From positions 248,001 through 312,000 of the forward strand of contig JACVRA010000246.1 of the NCBI GenBank assembly GCA_019828545.1: a stretch of 64,000 nt of DNA, given 5' to 3'. Under the pieces are notes generated by a model. It saw nothing but the letters and a program-made list of their open reading frames with translations, was not told where the DNA came from and did no database searches. Of this stretch, positions 34,101 to 43,849 are shown in pieces (position 1 is the first letter of the stretch; the number at the start of each line of letters is the position of its first letter). The DNA is from Paracamarosporium sp. OC-R06-R3 (taxonomy: Eukaryota; Ascomycota; Dothideomycetes; Pleosporales; Didymosphaeriaceae). The position numbers were made by a program, and so were the translations under genes.

Positions 34101-34605
34101 TCACTTTACCAACGGACATGGTCCGGATGTCTAGGTCGAATTCAATCCTCGCAAGAACGACGTTGACATGATGGTTTTGCACGCCAGGAATCTGATCGAG
34201 GGCACGCGAGATCCCGCTGTCGCCACAGCACCCACATTTGAGGCCTTCAACGTTGAGAACAATGCGCTTGGTATCGGCGGGACGCCTTGGCTCTGTGGAC
34301 CGCGTTTGGTTCTCATCATGCTGCTCGTCTTCTTCCGACTGGGTATCCGAATGATAAGAAACTCCGCAGCAGTTCATCTTATGCGCTCCAAGATTAGCTT
34401 ATGTCCTATACCGAAATACACTATCAAAATCATATATACTTACTTCGCTTGCCTCGCTAGCAGTACCTTTTGTAATGATGATGGCTGGCTCTGAAGATAG
34501 CTTGGTAGGAGTTGCAGCTTCTTGTTGCTGTTTTTGAAGCGAAAAGCTTCCCTGGGTAGGGCGGCCCTGGCACTTGCCCGACGAGCAGCAATCACCAGCC
34601 ATCAT
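31149..34605 (-). CDS. P1B-type heavy-metal ATPase, PCA1/CrpA-like (Cu/Cd export)
   Basis: Seven exons: 34605-34444, 34377-33997, 33877-33395, 33335-33093, 32946-32492, 32422-32010 and 31951-31149, giving 979 residues. The N-terminus has Cys motifs (MMAGDCCSSGKC, MNCCGVSYHSD) and one heavy-metal-associated domain with GLKCGCCGDSGISRAL. Then come the membrane domain, ESMITGEALPV, FVVSCPCAIGLAVPMV (CPC in the ion-binding helix), FDKTGTLT (phospho-Asp about 645), TRHPVSVAVHDWA, MITGDHEGAAA and MFVGDGTNDAIALK. Catalytic motifs are intact. The last helices read NFVWSFVYNSVAVLLASGAF then AGLGELVSVLPVVGVAF, lacking the MxxSS typical of classical Cu+ ATPases, which favours the PCA1/CrpA branch. The exon 3/4 join (33336-33394) is the least certain; without it the frame breaks. 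Metal specificity is inference. Confidence 0.88.
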
Positions 34606-35519
34606 GGAAGGGAAAGATCGTACCCGACTCAAAGCCCTGTGCAATGGCTGGGGTTTCCTGGTCTATGCATGTCAGATAATGCAAAGGCAAGGAGCAATCA
34701 ATTTCCTAGCTTACTCCTAAATACTCCTATCTGCTTCTCCAGTTTTGCGCTTCTATGGAAGACAAATGCTAGAGTTGAAGATAATGGATTTACCGTGGAG
34801 CTTGATGCATATTATATCTTTCCCTAGCGCTGTAGTAGATTCAGTTGAAAGATGCGAGGATACCATGCAAGGACAGGCCATATTCATGACGATTGGATGA
34901 ATGAGTGATCGATGCATCCTAGAGCATTCCAGCTAATGACATATCGATAACACATTGCTTTGGTAGTGGCACGAGGACTCAGGTTACCCAAGATCCGCGA
35001 GGCACAGCGAATTGTTTGAAGAGATGCGACCCTGGTTAATGGGGCGCTATAACACACGGAAGCCAGCATATTGTTGCTTCTTCTACTCACAACCATCGGA
35101 AGAAGGATGTGACGCAAGTAACGCAAGTAACGCAAGTAACGCAACACAGGCGCCATATCCAGTTGCGTTTATTATCCTACGGAACACAAGTAGATCAATC
35201 ATTTGCATAACCACCGATCAATTGGTGGAATTGAGGAACGATGTTACGAACCCGAATCGAAAGCATTGTGGTAATGTCGGCCTCGGGGGAGTACGTCGCG
35301 CTAAGTCCCACCACGTGACCACGCGGATCTTGCGTCATCGTCAGCGGTGACTGTTCCAAGCCCACATTCACACCATCGATCTCCATACTATCGCGCCTAG
35401 AGTTATGAGCATAAATCAGAGATGCGCATCTGCCTAGATCGCACGGACCTACGCCACTTTTCTCGAAATCGGCCCAGCTTCACTCCTTCGCACCACCTTC
35501 CGAACCACATTGCCGTTTA
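34606..35519. promoter_or_regulatory. Divergent promoter, P1B ATPase / RAD4
   Basis: 914 bases without a gene. It holds a four-copy 9-bp tandem repeat (35109-35144) and a CACGTG at 35312-35317. It may carry metal- or damage-responsive sites for the two genes; none was recognised with certainty. Confidence 0.45.
35109..35144 (+). repeat. Tandem repeat (GTAACGCAA)x4
   Basis: Four head-to-tail 9-bp units; the first differs by one base (GTGACGCAA). It lies in the divergent promoter, and is likely variable in copy number between strains. Confidence 0.9.
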
Positions 35520-38500
35520 ATGAACATGGCGCGTGCGCGTGGAGGACTGCACAAGGCCACTTCTACTCTACGACGGTCGACCCGACGTACAAACACATCG
35601 CAAGATGCCGAAGATGTCCCTACTGTCTTTCAGGATTTGCTATCGGAAGGTGGGATGGATGAGGGTTCGCGTCCGCTGAAAAAGCGCAAGACACGGCATG
35701 ATGTTGAGACGCCTATGCCCGCGCCCGGTCCTGTACCACCACAGACAGAGCCGCTCGAATCAACGTCTAATGTGCCGTCGCAACCGCTGTCGCCTCCACA
35801 TCATGCTCCTCCAGTTAGATCACCGTCCCCCAGCGCACGCGATCAGCGTGATAGTGCGCAGAGTCCTACTCGTGTGCGGCAAACAATTGTCGACTCGGAC
35901 GAATCCGACGACAGTGACATGGAGTGGGAGGATGCGCTGGCAGATGGCGGTGACTTGGGTGATGATGAGCCGCACGAGATAGGCGACATCTCAATAACTT
36001 TTGCGGTCGAAGACGAAGAGCAAAGCAAAACCAAGCGGAAGATCCGAAGGAGAGCGATAACAGCCGTGGACAAGAAGCGGAGGCTTGATATACACAAATG
36101 GCACATCATGTGCCTACTGTACCACGTTCACCGTAGAAACGCTTGGTGCAATGACCGCATCGTCCAGGCAACCGTGCGAAAGATCCTACCCCCCAAGATC
36201 ATTGCGAATCTCGTACCCAATCCTGACTTGTCGCAATTTCAAGCGTCCAAGGCCTTTTTAGCAGGTATCGGTGACTTGAAAATGCTGTGGTCGAAGCGCT
36301 TCACGGCGACCGCACAAGGCATGTACAAACCGCGATGGGCGGATGCAGATGCTGAGATTCGTCCTTCCTCTGATTTTGATGAGCTTGACGATCCCATGGA
36401 TCTTGATGATTTTCGTACCGCTGCGTCCAAGCTCGAAGGTTCGCAAGACGTTGGCGCTCAACTCTTCTGCGCTTTGATCCGTGGCATCGGACTTGAAGCC
36501 CGGCTCGTCTGCTCATTGCAGTGTCTTCCATTTGCTTCGGCAGCACAACCTTCCACTCCGCAAAAACCAGACACGCAAAAAAACACTATAACATTAGACC
36601 CGTACCATACACAAAGCTCTAGCTCTTCAAGACCAAAGGCCGCAGCTGCTTCGCGAAAAGCAAAGTCTCGGCTCGAAAGAGTTCTTGGTGAGCGACATCC
36701 CGCGCTTAGTGCTGGTGTTGCCCCTAAGCAGAGGAAGAAGTACCACACGGCATACCCTGTTTATTGGGTAGAAGTTTTCAATAGCGTACATCAGAAATGG
36801 GTCCCTGTTGATCCTTTATCCACCTTCACGGTCAATCAGCCTGAGAAGCTAGAACCTCCGCTCAATTCAACACAAAACGCCTTAACCTATGCCATTGCGT
36901 TCGACGATGACTACACTGCAAAAGATGTGACAAGGCGGTATGCTAAAGCATATAACGCGAAAACACGGAAGTTCAGAGTGGAAAGTACAGCTCACGGTGA
37001 AACCTGGTGGAAACAAGTGATGGGTTTCTGGAAGCGTAACAGTCAACTGGATCGAGATCAACTCGAAGATGCTGCACTCGCTCGGAAAGAGGCTAGTGAA
37101 GGTATACCAAAGAACGTGCAAGACTTCAAAGATCATCCGGTATATGTTCTCGAGCGACATCTACGGCACAACGAAGTGATTTACCCGCTCAATCAAGTCG
37201 GTAAAGTCAACGTGGGCTCGTCAATGAATCCAAAAATGGAGCCAATATACCGTCGCAAGGACGTCCACCTTGTTCAGAGTGCTGACAAATGGTATCGACT
37301 TGGGCGGGATGTGCGAGATGGCGAGCAGCCGTTAAAATATGCAAAGCCTAGAAAGGGTAGGCGCTTTTCGGTGGGTCCGGATACGGAAGTTGGAGACGAG
37401 CAGGATGAGAGCGGCGTTGGGCTTTATGCAGAGTATCAGACGCAACTTTACGTTCCGCCTCCGGTTGTCCGTGGACGTGTTCCCAGGAATGCATATGGAA
37501 ACTTGGATCTTTACGTCCCATCCATGTGTCCTCCTGGTGGCCATCACATACGGCACAAGCTGGCTTCGAAAGCTGCTCGCATTGTAGGAGTCGACTACGC
37601 CGATGCAGTAACCGGGTTCAAGTTCAAAGGGCGTCATGGTACAGCCATTGTACAGGGTGTAGTGGTCGCACAGGAGTATGCTGAAGCGGTCGAAGCGATG
37701 ATTGACGGCATGGAGTATGCTGTAGAAGAAGCTGAGAATCAGAACCGCATCGCTGAAGCCTTGCGTCTGTGGAGGCGCTTCTTCCTTAGCCTTAAGATTA
37801 TGCAAAGAATACAGGGTCGCGAAATTGATGGCGGACGAGGGCCGACTGTGGACTTGCAAGACGAAGTAGACCAGGAAGAAAAACAGTGGAAAGAGAACGC
37901 ACTCGCTGGCGGCTTTTTTCCTGACGAAGGTAACTCACTAGAACCTTCGGTGCAGCGTCATGGGCAAACACCTCAGCACGAGAACTATGTTAGTGGTTTT
38001 GATGGAGGTTTCGATCGTGATGATGACGAGGACGCAAATGGTGGCTTTGTTCAATGTGGTGTTGACGAGGATGCTGGACGTGAGGAGTCGCAGAATTTTG
38101 GGAGCGCTATTCTATCACAGCAGCAGCTTTTGCCTAGGCGGCAGAGCAGCTACCTTGTGCTAGAAGACGAAGAAGTCGACAGTGGTGGTTTCTTCCGCGA
38201 TCCACCGCCACCAGATTTACGCAAATCGACGCGGGAGCTAGTTCAAGAGGGGGGTTTCGTTCAAGACGATCCTGTCGATTTGGTGGGAGGGTTTCTGCCT
38301 GATATGCATCTTGAGAAACCCGAAGTGGGACTTCCTGCTCGTATCAACGAGCCACAGCCCGTACAAGCAGATGTGCACACTGAGCCGGAAAAGTCTGAGA
38401 AGACTGTGGTTGAGAACAATGATATGCGATCTGTTCTTGACGAGACTGGTACCGTGACGAAGCTCACAGAGCAGGCGATGCCGTCTTCTTCGCCGTCAGA

Positions 38501-38573
38501 TGCGGGATCATTGCCGCTTGAAGATCCGGAGGATGAAGATGCTGAACCGGAATGGTTGATGGAAGCTACATGA
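35520..38573 (+). CDS. RAD4: DNA repair protein RAD4/XPC
   Basis: Nucleotide-excision-repair damage recogniser acting with Rad23. Single exon, 1017 residues; a second Met two codons in (35526) is an equally good start. It has a basic N-terminus, an acidic Ser/Asp stretch (TIVDSDESDDSDMEWEDALA) and a transglutaminase-like fold (LFCALIRGIGLEARLVCSLQ, YPVYWVEVFNSVHQKWVPVD). The three beta-hairpin domains follow: DHPVYVLERHLRHNEVIYPL, PRNAYGNLDLYVPSMCPPGG and AARIVGVDYADAVTGFKFKG. After about residue 790 comes a long acidic tail with six GGF-type repeats (AGGFFPDE, DGGFDRDD, NGGFVQ, SGGFFRDP, EGGFVQDD, VGGFLPDM), which yeast Rad4 does not obviously share. The RAD4 core is complete. Confidence 0.95.
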   Translation: MNMARARGGLHKATSTLRRSTRRTNTSQDAEDVPTVFQDLLSEGGMDEGSRPLKKRKTRHDVETPMPAPGPVPPQTEPLESTSNVPSQPLSPPHHAPPVRSPSPSARDQRDSAQSPTRVRQTIVDSDESDDSDMEWEDALADGGDLGDDEPHEIGDISITFAVEDEEQSKTKRKIRRRAITAVDKKRRLDIHKWHIMCLLYHVHRRNAWCNDRIVQATVRKILPPKIIANLVPNPDLSQFQASKAFLAGIGDLKMLWSKRFTATAQGMYKPRWADADAEIRPSSDFDELDDPMDLDDFRTAASKLEGSQDVGAQLFCALIRGIGLEARLVCSLQCLPFASAAQPSTPQKPDTQKNTITLDPYHTQSSSSSRPKAAAASRKAKSRLERVLGERHPALSAGVAPKQRKKYHTAYPVYWVEVFNSVHQKWVPVDPLSTFTVNQPEKLEPPLNSTQNALTYAIAFDDDYTAKDVTRRYAKAYNAKTRKFRVESTAHGETWWKQVMGFWKRNSQLDRDQLEDAALARKEASEGIPKNVQDFKDHPVYVLERHLRHNEVIYPLNQVGKVNVGSSMNPKMEPIYRRKDVHLVQSADKWYRLGRDVRDGEQPLKYAKPRKGRRFSVGPDTEVGDEQDESGVGLYAEYQTQLYVPPPVVRGRVPRNAYGNLDLYVPSMCPPGGHHIRHKLASKAARIVGVDYADAVTGFKFKGRHGTAIVQGVVVAQEYAEAVEAMIDGMEYAVEEAENQNRIAEALRLWRRFFLSLKIMQRIQGREIDGGRGPTVDLQDEVDQEEKQWKENALAGGFFPDEGNSLEPSVQRHGQTPQHENYVSGFDGGFDRDDDEDANGGFVQCGVDEDAGREESQNFGSAILSQQQLLPRRQSSYLVLEDEEVDSGGFFRDPPPPDLRKSTRELVQEGGFVQDDPVDLVGGFLPDMHLEKPEVGLPARINEPQPVQADVHTEPEKSEKTVVENNDMRSVLDETGTVTKLTEQAMPSSSPSDAGSLPLEDPEDEDAEPEWLMEAT

Positions 38574-38922
38574 TGCCTGAAGACTTGACTACATAGCTGG
38601 AATGAGACATTTACACAACAATCATGATTCCCTACCAAATAGTTCCGAACCTGGTATTTTCGAAAGTGGTATCATCGCATTAATCGGGGTCACGTGATGT
38701 CCATTGAGAATACATTGAAAAGTGGATCCATTGTTTCTGTTTACTAGAATTCTGTTATGAGAATGAAGCCTTGGCTGCCATAACAAGCTTGTGTGGTTGC
38801 CTGCTGGAGTCGCAAAGGGTTGATGACGCACGTACCGCGAACGCGCCTCGGCCCCTCAACGCGTCACGCTACGCGTTTCCATACCCATCTGCATCTGCAC
38901 GCTAGAAGCAACCACCAGCACG
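38574..38922. promoter_or_regulatory. Intergenic, promoter of 38923 gene
   Basis: 349 bases. CACGTGAT at 38691-38698, about 230 bases upstream of the next start. No gene. Confidence 0.4.
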
Positions 38923-41532
38923 ATGCCGAACACGCGCTCAAGCAATAGAACCGCGAATTTCAAAGCTTACTACTCGAAAAAAGCCGCGCCGTATCAACAA
39001 CGCTTCCCACATCGGCGGAAGACAGTGCGCCGACCAGATCCGTACGATGACAGTGACAAGAGGCAGATGATATTTCTGCCTGAGATGATGCGGAGAGGGA
39101 CGGTACTCGACTCAGATGATGAAGGGGGGGAGTCTCTTGAGGATGCGGAGGTGGAAAAGATTCGTAGCACGAGAAACAGAAAGAAACGGAGCAGTGGTGC
39201 TATGCACGAGGTGAAGCATGAGATAGACGAAGAACAAGTACGACCGACTCAGAAACGCAGAAAAAGATATTCTGCCTCTAATGCTACACCGAACCCACCA
39301 ACAAGGTCAAGACGAGTCGCTACTCCTGTTGTACCTACTCATGAAGACGAAGAACTCGAATCAATGGACGAGGCCGAGCAAGAAGAGGTGCTTAAACCAA
39401 GGCTTCGCAGACAATCTACGATGACACAGATTGTGGATGGACGGTCACCGGCTCCAGGCTCGAGAGAACCAGAATTCAAGCCGATTAAGCGGACTGCACG
39501 GACAAGCTGGGGTGGGAAGGGCAACAATAAAGATGCGAAGAAGGATATGAAGCAGTGGACGTTGACGCAAATGGTCCATACCATGACTCCACTGGTACTG
39601 GACCCCGATGAGGATATTGAAGCAAGTGAAACTGATGAAGAGGTCGACGCTGCTCATCACAGCTTTATTTTTGGGAATAACGATGAAGCAGCTGCTCAAC
39701 AGCAGATACCAGCTGATCTTAGCAACAAAGAAAGCCTACCACCAACCGTAGAATCACTTCCAGCTGCCGACGATGAAGATGACGATGAAGATGAGTACCA
39801 TCCCACGCAATTCATTGAGGCACCTACTAGGAAAACAAGACGAACACCTCTCCGATCATCGACTCGACAACAAGCAACCTCAGCTGGGACAACATCTTCA
39901 GGCCCTCTGGCTAGGAAGTCACCTAAGGCTCGCTTTGGACTTCTGTCTACCCCCGAGAAACGAGGCGTATTCGAGATCCCATCTTCACAGTCACCGCCCC
40001 CAACACCTCTATCCACTCAGAATACTCCAACAAGATCTGGCCGAGTGCCGTTGAAACCACGTTCCGGAAACGCGCCGAAATCGACATCGAAGCTTGAAGC
40101 AAAGACGTTTTCAAAGCGGAAGCAAGTCACCTTTCAGGAGGGTACACAAGAGCCAGTACCTCCAACGACGCTGAAGAAGTTCGCAAGTACGATACCAGAT
40201 TCAGAGGATGAGTTTGGAGACCTGAGCGACAGTGATGGTCAATTTGATACTAGTCGTGGTGGCAGAGACGAGACGCAAGCGCTGCTACGCAATGTGGATA
40301 GGCAGATTAGTGGAGCAAGCGTCGGAGTAGAGACTCGGTCTATGCTACTCAACATCGACCGAGCATGTGCTAATGTGGATGAAGATGCCGGGAAGATAAC
40401 CAGAGAGGAACCCGAAAAGCTAGAAAAACCGGTTGACAGCGATGATGTTGAGGCCTCGCAGGAGCTTGGCCAGAAGCATCCACATTGTACGGCATCTGCT
40501 GACACCGAAGAGCGATCCTCAGATGTCACAGAGCTACCTCCTCTGCCCTTCTCCTCACCTAAGCCGCAGGATACCTCAACCGCGAACGAGGAGCCTAGTG
40601 TTGTTACCGAAACCATCACTTCGCCACCCATTATACAGCAACTTCCATCTTCACCACCAGTTGAAGATTTTAGGACGCAACCTCCGACTCCAATGTTTGC
40701 TGATGATGAGTCTCCTGAAGAAGTAGAAGAGCCCATCACCACCGTTGTAAACCAGCCTTCGACCCCTACAAAGCAGCCCAAATCATCGCCTCTAGTTGAG
40801 GATTTTAGAACCCAACCGATGATTCCCATGTTCACAGACGATGACCCATCTGAAGATCTAGATGACGTACCGAACGCGACCATTGCACCTCACCAGTCCG
40901 ACGTGCAAGTCCTTTGCTCGCCGCCAGCCCACCTCCAGCCTGAGCCCTCCCACTCCAGCCAGGCAGAGTACCAGCTGCAGTCCGAAAACCAAACTTACTC
41001 GCAATACTGCCGCCTTGGCCCCCCAGCCTCAAGCATGCACGTCGCTCACGATTCAAACTACAGCTACCAGGCCACACCACGTCCTCATTCCTCGCATCGC
41101 CCTATCCAGCTCCTGCCGCAAGTGCACTCCAACCACATAAGCCAAGCGACGACCGTAGACCCCACGCAAATCTCTCCAAAAGTCACACCGCGGAAACCCA
41201 AGAAAAAGGAGCCAATGTTCACGAGAAGTACGACTCGAACGCCAAAATTGCAACAACGATACAAGAGTGCAACAACGACGCCAACATCGCAGAGAGTTGT
41301 TGGTATGAGTAGCCCGGAGGCGAGCAAACCGCCACCATTGTTCATTCCGAGTAGTTTCCCCAGTCCGGCGCGGGTGACGATGGAGGGATGGAGTAGTCCT
41401 GTACTGGGGAGGGTGCAAGGTGAGAGTCAGTGGGGGGTGGCGAGTTTGGAAGACTTTAGTATTCCAGCGCCGCCGCCGCATGCGGGAGACTGGGTTGATG
41501 ACGATGACGATGACGATGACGAGGAGTTGTAG
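38923..41532 (+). CDS. Uncharacterised disordered nuclear-type protein
   Basis: 869 residues, single exon, family not recognised. The N-terminus MPNTRSSNRTANFKAYYSKK and basic blocks (KRRKRYSASN, RRKTVRRPDP) look nuclear, with scattered acidic DSDDE patches. Two related motifs occur about 50 residues apart: RQSTMTQIVDG and KQWTLTQMVHT. Near residues 575-640 a segment of about 45 residues is repeated once: PPVEDFRTQPPTPMFADDES and PLVEDFRTQPMIPMFTDDDP. Many TP/SP sites suggest phosphorylation by proline-directed kinases. The tail reads SPVLGRVQGESQWGVASLED and ends in an Asp/Glu run. It could be a chromatin or checkpoint scaffold; that is a guess from composition only. Confidence 0.75.
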   Translation: MPNTRSSNRTANFKAYYSKKAAPYQQRFPHRRKTVRRPDPYDDSDKRQMIFLPEMMRRGTVLDSDDEGGESLEDAEVEKIRSTRNRKKRSSGAMHEVKHEIDEEQVRPTQKRRKRYSASNATPNPPTRSRRVATPVVPTHEDEELESMDEAEQEEVLKPRLRRQSTMTQIVDGRSPAPGSREPEFKPIKRTARTSWGGKGNNKDAKKDMKQWTLTQMVHTMTPLVLDPDEDIEASETDEEVDAAHHSFIFGNNDEAAAQQQIPADLSNKESLPPTVESLPAADDEDDDEDEYHPTQFIEAPTRKTRRTPLRSSTRQQATSAGTTSSGPLARKSPKARFGLLSTPEKRGVFEIPSSQSPPPTPLSTQNTPTRSGRVPLKPRSGNAPKSTSKLEAKTFSKRKQVTFQEGTQEPVPPTTLKKFASTIPDSEDEFGDLSDSDGQFDTSRGGRDETQALLRNVDRQISGASVGVETRSMLLNIDRACANVDEDAGKITREEPEKLEKPVDSDDVEASQELGQKHPHCTASADTEERSSDVTELPPLPFSSPKPQDTSTANEEPSVVTETITSPPIIQQLPSSPPVEDFRTQPPTPMFADDESPEEVEEPITTVVNQPSTPTKQPKSSPLVEDFRTQPMIPMFTDDDPSEDLDDVPNATIAPHQSDVQVLCSPPAHLQPEPSHSSQAEYQLQSENQTYSQYCRLGPPASSMHVAHDSNYSYQATPRPHSSHRPIQLLPQVHSNHISQATTVDPTQISPKVTPRKPKKKEPMFTRSTTRTPKLQQRYKSATTTPTSQRVVGMSSPEASKPPPLFIPSSFPSPARVTMEGWSSPVLGRVQGESQWGVASLEDFSIPAPPPHAGDWVDDDDDDDDEEL

Positions 41533-41953
41533 TATACAGTAAGCAGGAATTGCGATGGATGAATTTCATGAACGTATTGTAAATCAATTTATTTGTGGTG
41601 GAAAATCTCTTTTCAGTCATTGAGTGTTGATTGTGGAAGAGGATTAATACTTATACTATCGTATACGAGTGCTCAAACTGGAATTAAAGCGATACCTTTG
41701 TCCTTCCAAAAATCACTAGTCTTCACTTAATTTGCATGCGAAACAAACAATAGCCTTGAATAGCATCTTCTCTCCCTAAATGTTCGACATGAACGTGAGC
41801 TCTGCGAGGAAATGAAGACACTCGAAATAACAAATACAGGAACTAGACTTTTACCCCCAAATTACCCCTCAAAGTCGTTACGTCGTAACAATTTCCGTGA
41901 AAAGGATACTTGGAATATTGTCTGACATAGATAACCGAAAGCAGTGTCAGCTG
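41533..41953. other. Convergent 3' intergenic stretch, nothing seen
   Basis: 421 A/T-rich bases between two convergent genes. Confidence 0.5.
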
Positions 41954-43501
41954 CTACTCAAGCCCTGTTCCAATCCGAGTCCAGGCCATCTGCATGTCAT
42001 CAACCAACGTGAGAAAGCTGTCATCCTGTAGATGCTGGAAGATGAAGTTATTGAGTTCATTGAGGCGAATCTCGTTTGACTGTTTGGCATATGCCGTGAG
42101 CTCTTCTGCATGGTACTCATCGCCATCCTTGTCTTTTGGACTCGAGCTAACCATATTTACATCAGACCCAGGAGGCGTAGCAAGAGTAGCCAACGTTTCT
42201 GCTTGACTGTGGCTATTGGTGACGATACTAAGTGGATGCGTCGTTGTGGTGTTGTAGCTGCTTGCTGGCCTTACAATGTTTGGTGTCAATACAGGAGCTG
42301 AGCTCATCACTTGCTGCATTGCTGTGTAGTTATTCTGAGTGATAGCAGATTGAGGGCGCACTGTGTCTCTAGCACCTAGATTGGATCCGACTTCAGTGTT
42401 AAGTCTAGCCGCTTGGCTTGTGAGGGTCTTGCTGATGTAAGTGGGCTTCCGCAGGGGAGGAAGCTCAGTGCTATGGCTGCTGCCTGCTCTTGAATTTGGT
42501 CTCTTGTTACCAGCAGTTGCAGATGCAGGTAAAACCGGTGGACCCATTACTCCGCTCAGTGGTCGACTTCCGGGCCTAGTACTATTGGTTGCAAGCGAGT
42601 CTGCCGTATCTAACCGCTCAAAAGGGAGCTCGCGGCGAGGAGGGAGGTCGCTGCCTGTGACAGAATTGGCGGTATCTGGACGAGCTGTAATTGGGAAACT
42701 TGGAGTCGTATCGTAAAGGGACAAGGATGCAGCTGAATCAGGTCTTCGAGAGCTTGCTGTTGAGCCTGGAGTGAAAAATGAGGCGGTTGACGGACGCATT
42801 CCAGCTGCATCTTGGGATTGACCCTGGCATGCTTTCGAGGATGATGGCACAGCGGTACCAGGCCGACCAGCAATCTCAGATAGCTGAGAAGGTGGGCAAG
42901 ATAGGCCACTGCGCTGCATTTGAAGGGCAGGTGTTGCGGAGCGTGCCTTTTGTGTTGGCGTGAACCAAAGACCCAGTTCACGAACGTGGTCATAAGCAAC
43001 ATCGAAGTCTTGAGGCGAAGCAAACTTCAGCTGGATACGCCGAACCTGAGTTGTCTGGTTAGATGTATTCTTACTCAACCCATATTCAAATGTCACCTTG
43101 TTGGCTTCTGGTAGATTGTACCTGAAAGCGAGAGATGGACTGCTGGCCATACCGGAGATGGGCAGTTGCGCCGCCTCGCTCGACACATCGATACCTTGGC
43201 GGTGCAGATTCTCCACAACGGGCTTTCCACAGTTGATCAGGTTCTGTAGCGGTATATCAAACTAATCCGCCCGGTTAGCCGTATTAGTCGCAAAAACCAA
43301 AGATACCCTGTTTCTGGTACGTCGTACTAGCACTTGCGATGCTTGCAAGATCTTCATAGTCACTGAAGGCTCCCCACGAGACCGAAACGTGTCAAAGACG
43401 ACCACGAGCGTATGCGTCAGCTTCGTCCAACCTCCTGCTGGTACAGGCGCTGCTGTCACTGCATCCTGCGTGTGTACAGCTACCAAGTTGAAGGTGAGCA
43501 T
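41954..43501 (-). CDS. REC114/Rec7-like meiotic recombination protein (tentative)
   Basis: 500 residues from exons 43501-43307 and 43261-41954. The 45-nt intron has a GCTAACC branch site; an alternative in-phase donor (GTACGA, near 43328) would make exon 1 shorter. The N-terminal 170 residues look like a PH-type fold: strands around TLVVVFDTFRSRG, TMKILQASQVLV, SLAFRYNLPEANKVTFEYGL and RRIQLKFASPQDFDVAYDHV, ending in a helix. A long Ser/Pro/Thr-rich disordered middle follows. The last 50 residues form a helical end (NEIRLNELNNFIFQHLQDDS, FLTLVDDMQMAWTRI). A PH domain, disordered linker and short C-terminal helical domain is the architecture of Rec114, a DSB-forming partner of Mei4 and Mer2. 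No family signature is strong enough to be sure. Confidence 0.55.
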
Positions 43502-43849
43502 GCTGGAGGTAAGCCGATGGATTAGTATGCGATCAAACGATGCCGCTCTTCTGAGAGCGCTCCCTCATCCCCAGAGTGAGTGAAGGTAGTCAGGGTAGAA
43601 GGAGGAAGGCATGTGTGCCTGGGAGTAGGAAAGAACCAATCACGTGAGTCGCGTCCGTGCACACCCAGGCTAGCAGGCGCGGTGGGAACTTTGGAGCTCG
43701 CATTCTGATGTTCATCACCATCGCGAACGCGCCGCGCGCAAGCATCCGCGAGCCCCCCGCCTGAGCAATTGCGCATACCGTCCCCATCGCGAACCGTTCA
43801 TGCCTCAGCGAGTCCAAGGTGCAAGCCCCTAGGTGACGGCGCGCCCTAC
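43502..43849. promoter_or_regulatory. Divergent promoter, REC114-like / RSC9
   Basis: 348 bases. A CCAAT box directly abuts a CACGTG element (CCAATCACGTGAG, 43636-43648). No gene. Confidence 0.45.

Noticed and set aside
40239..40883. 214-codon minus-strand frame opposite the 869-residue protein
   Set aside because: Its Ser/Gly repeats mirror the duplicated VEDFRTQP unit on the plus strand; antisense shadow.
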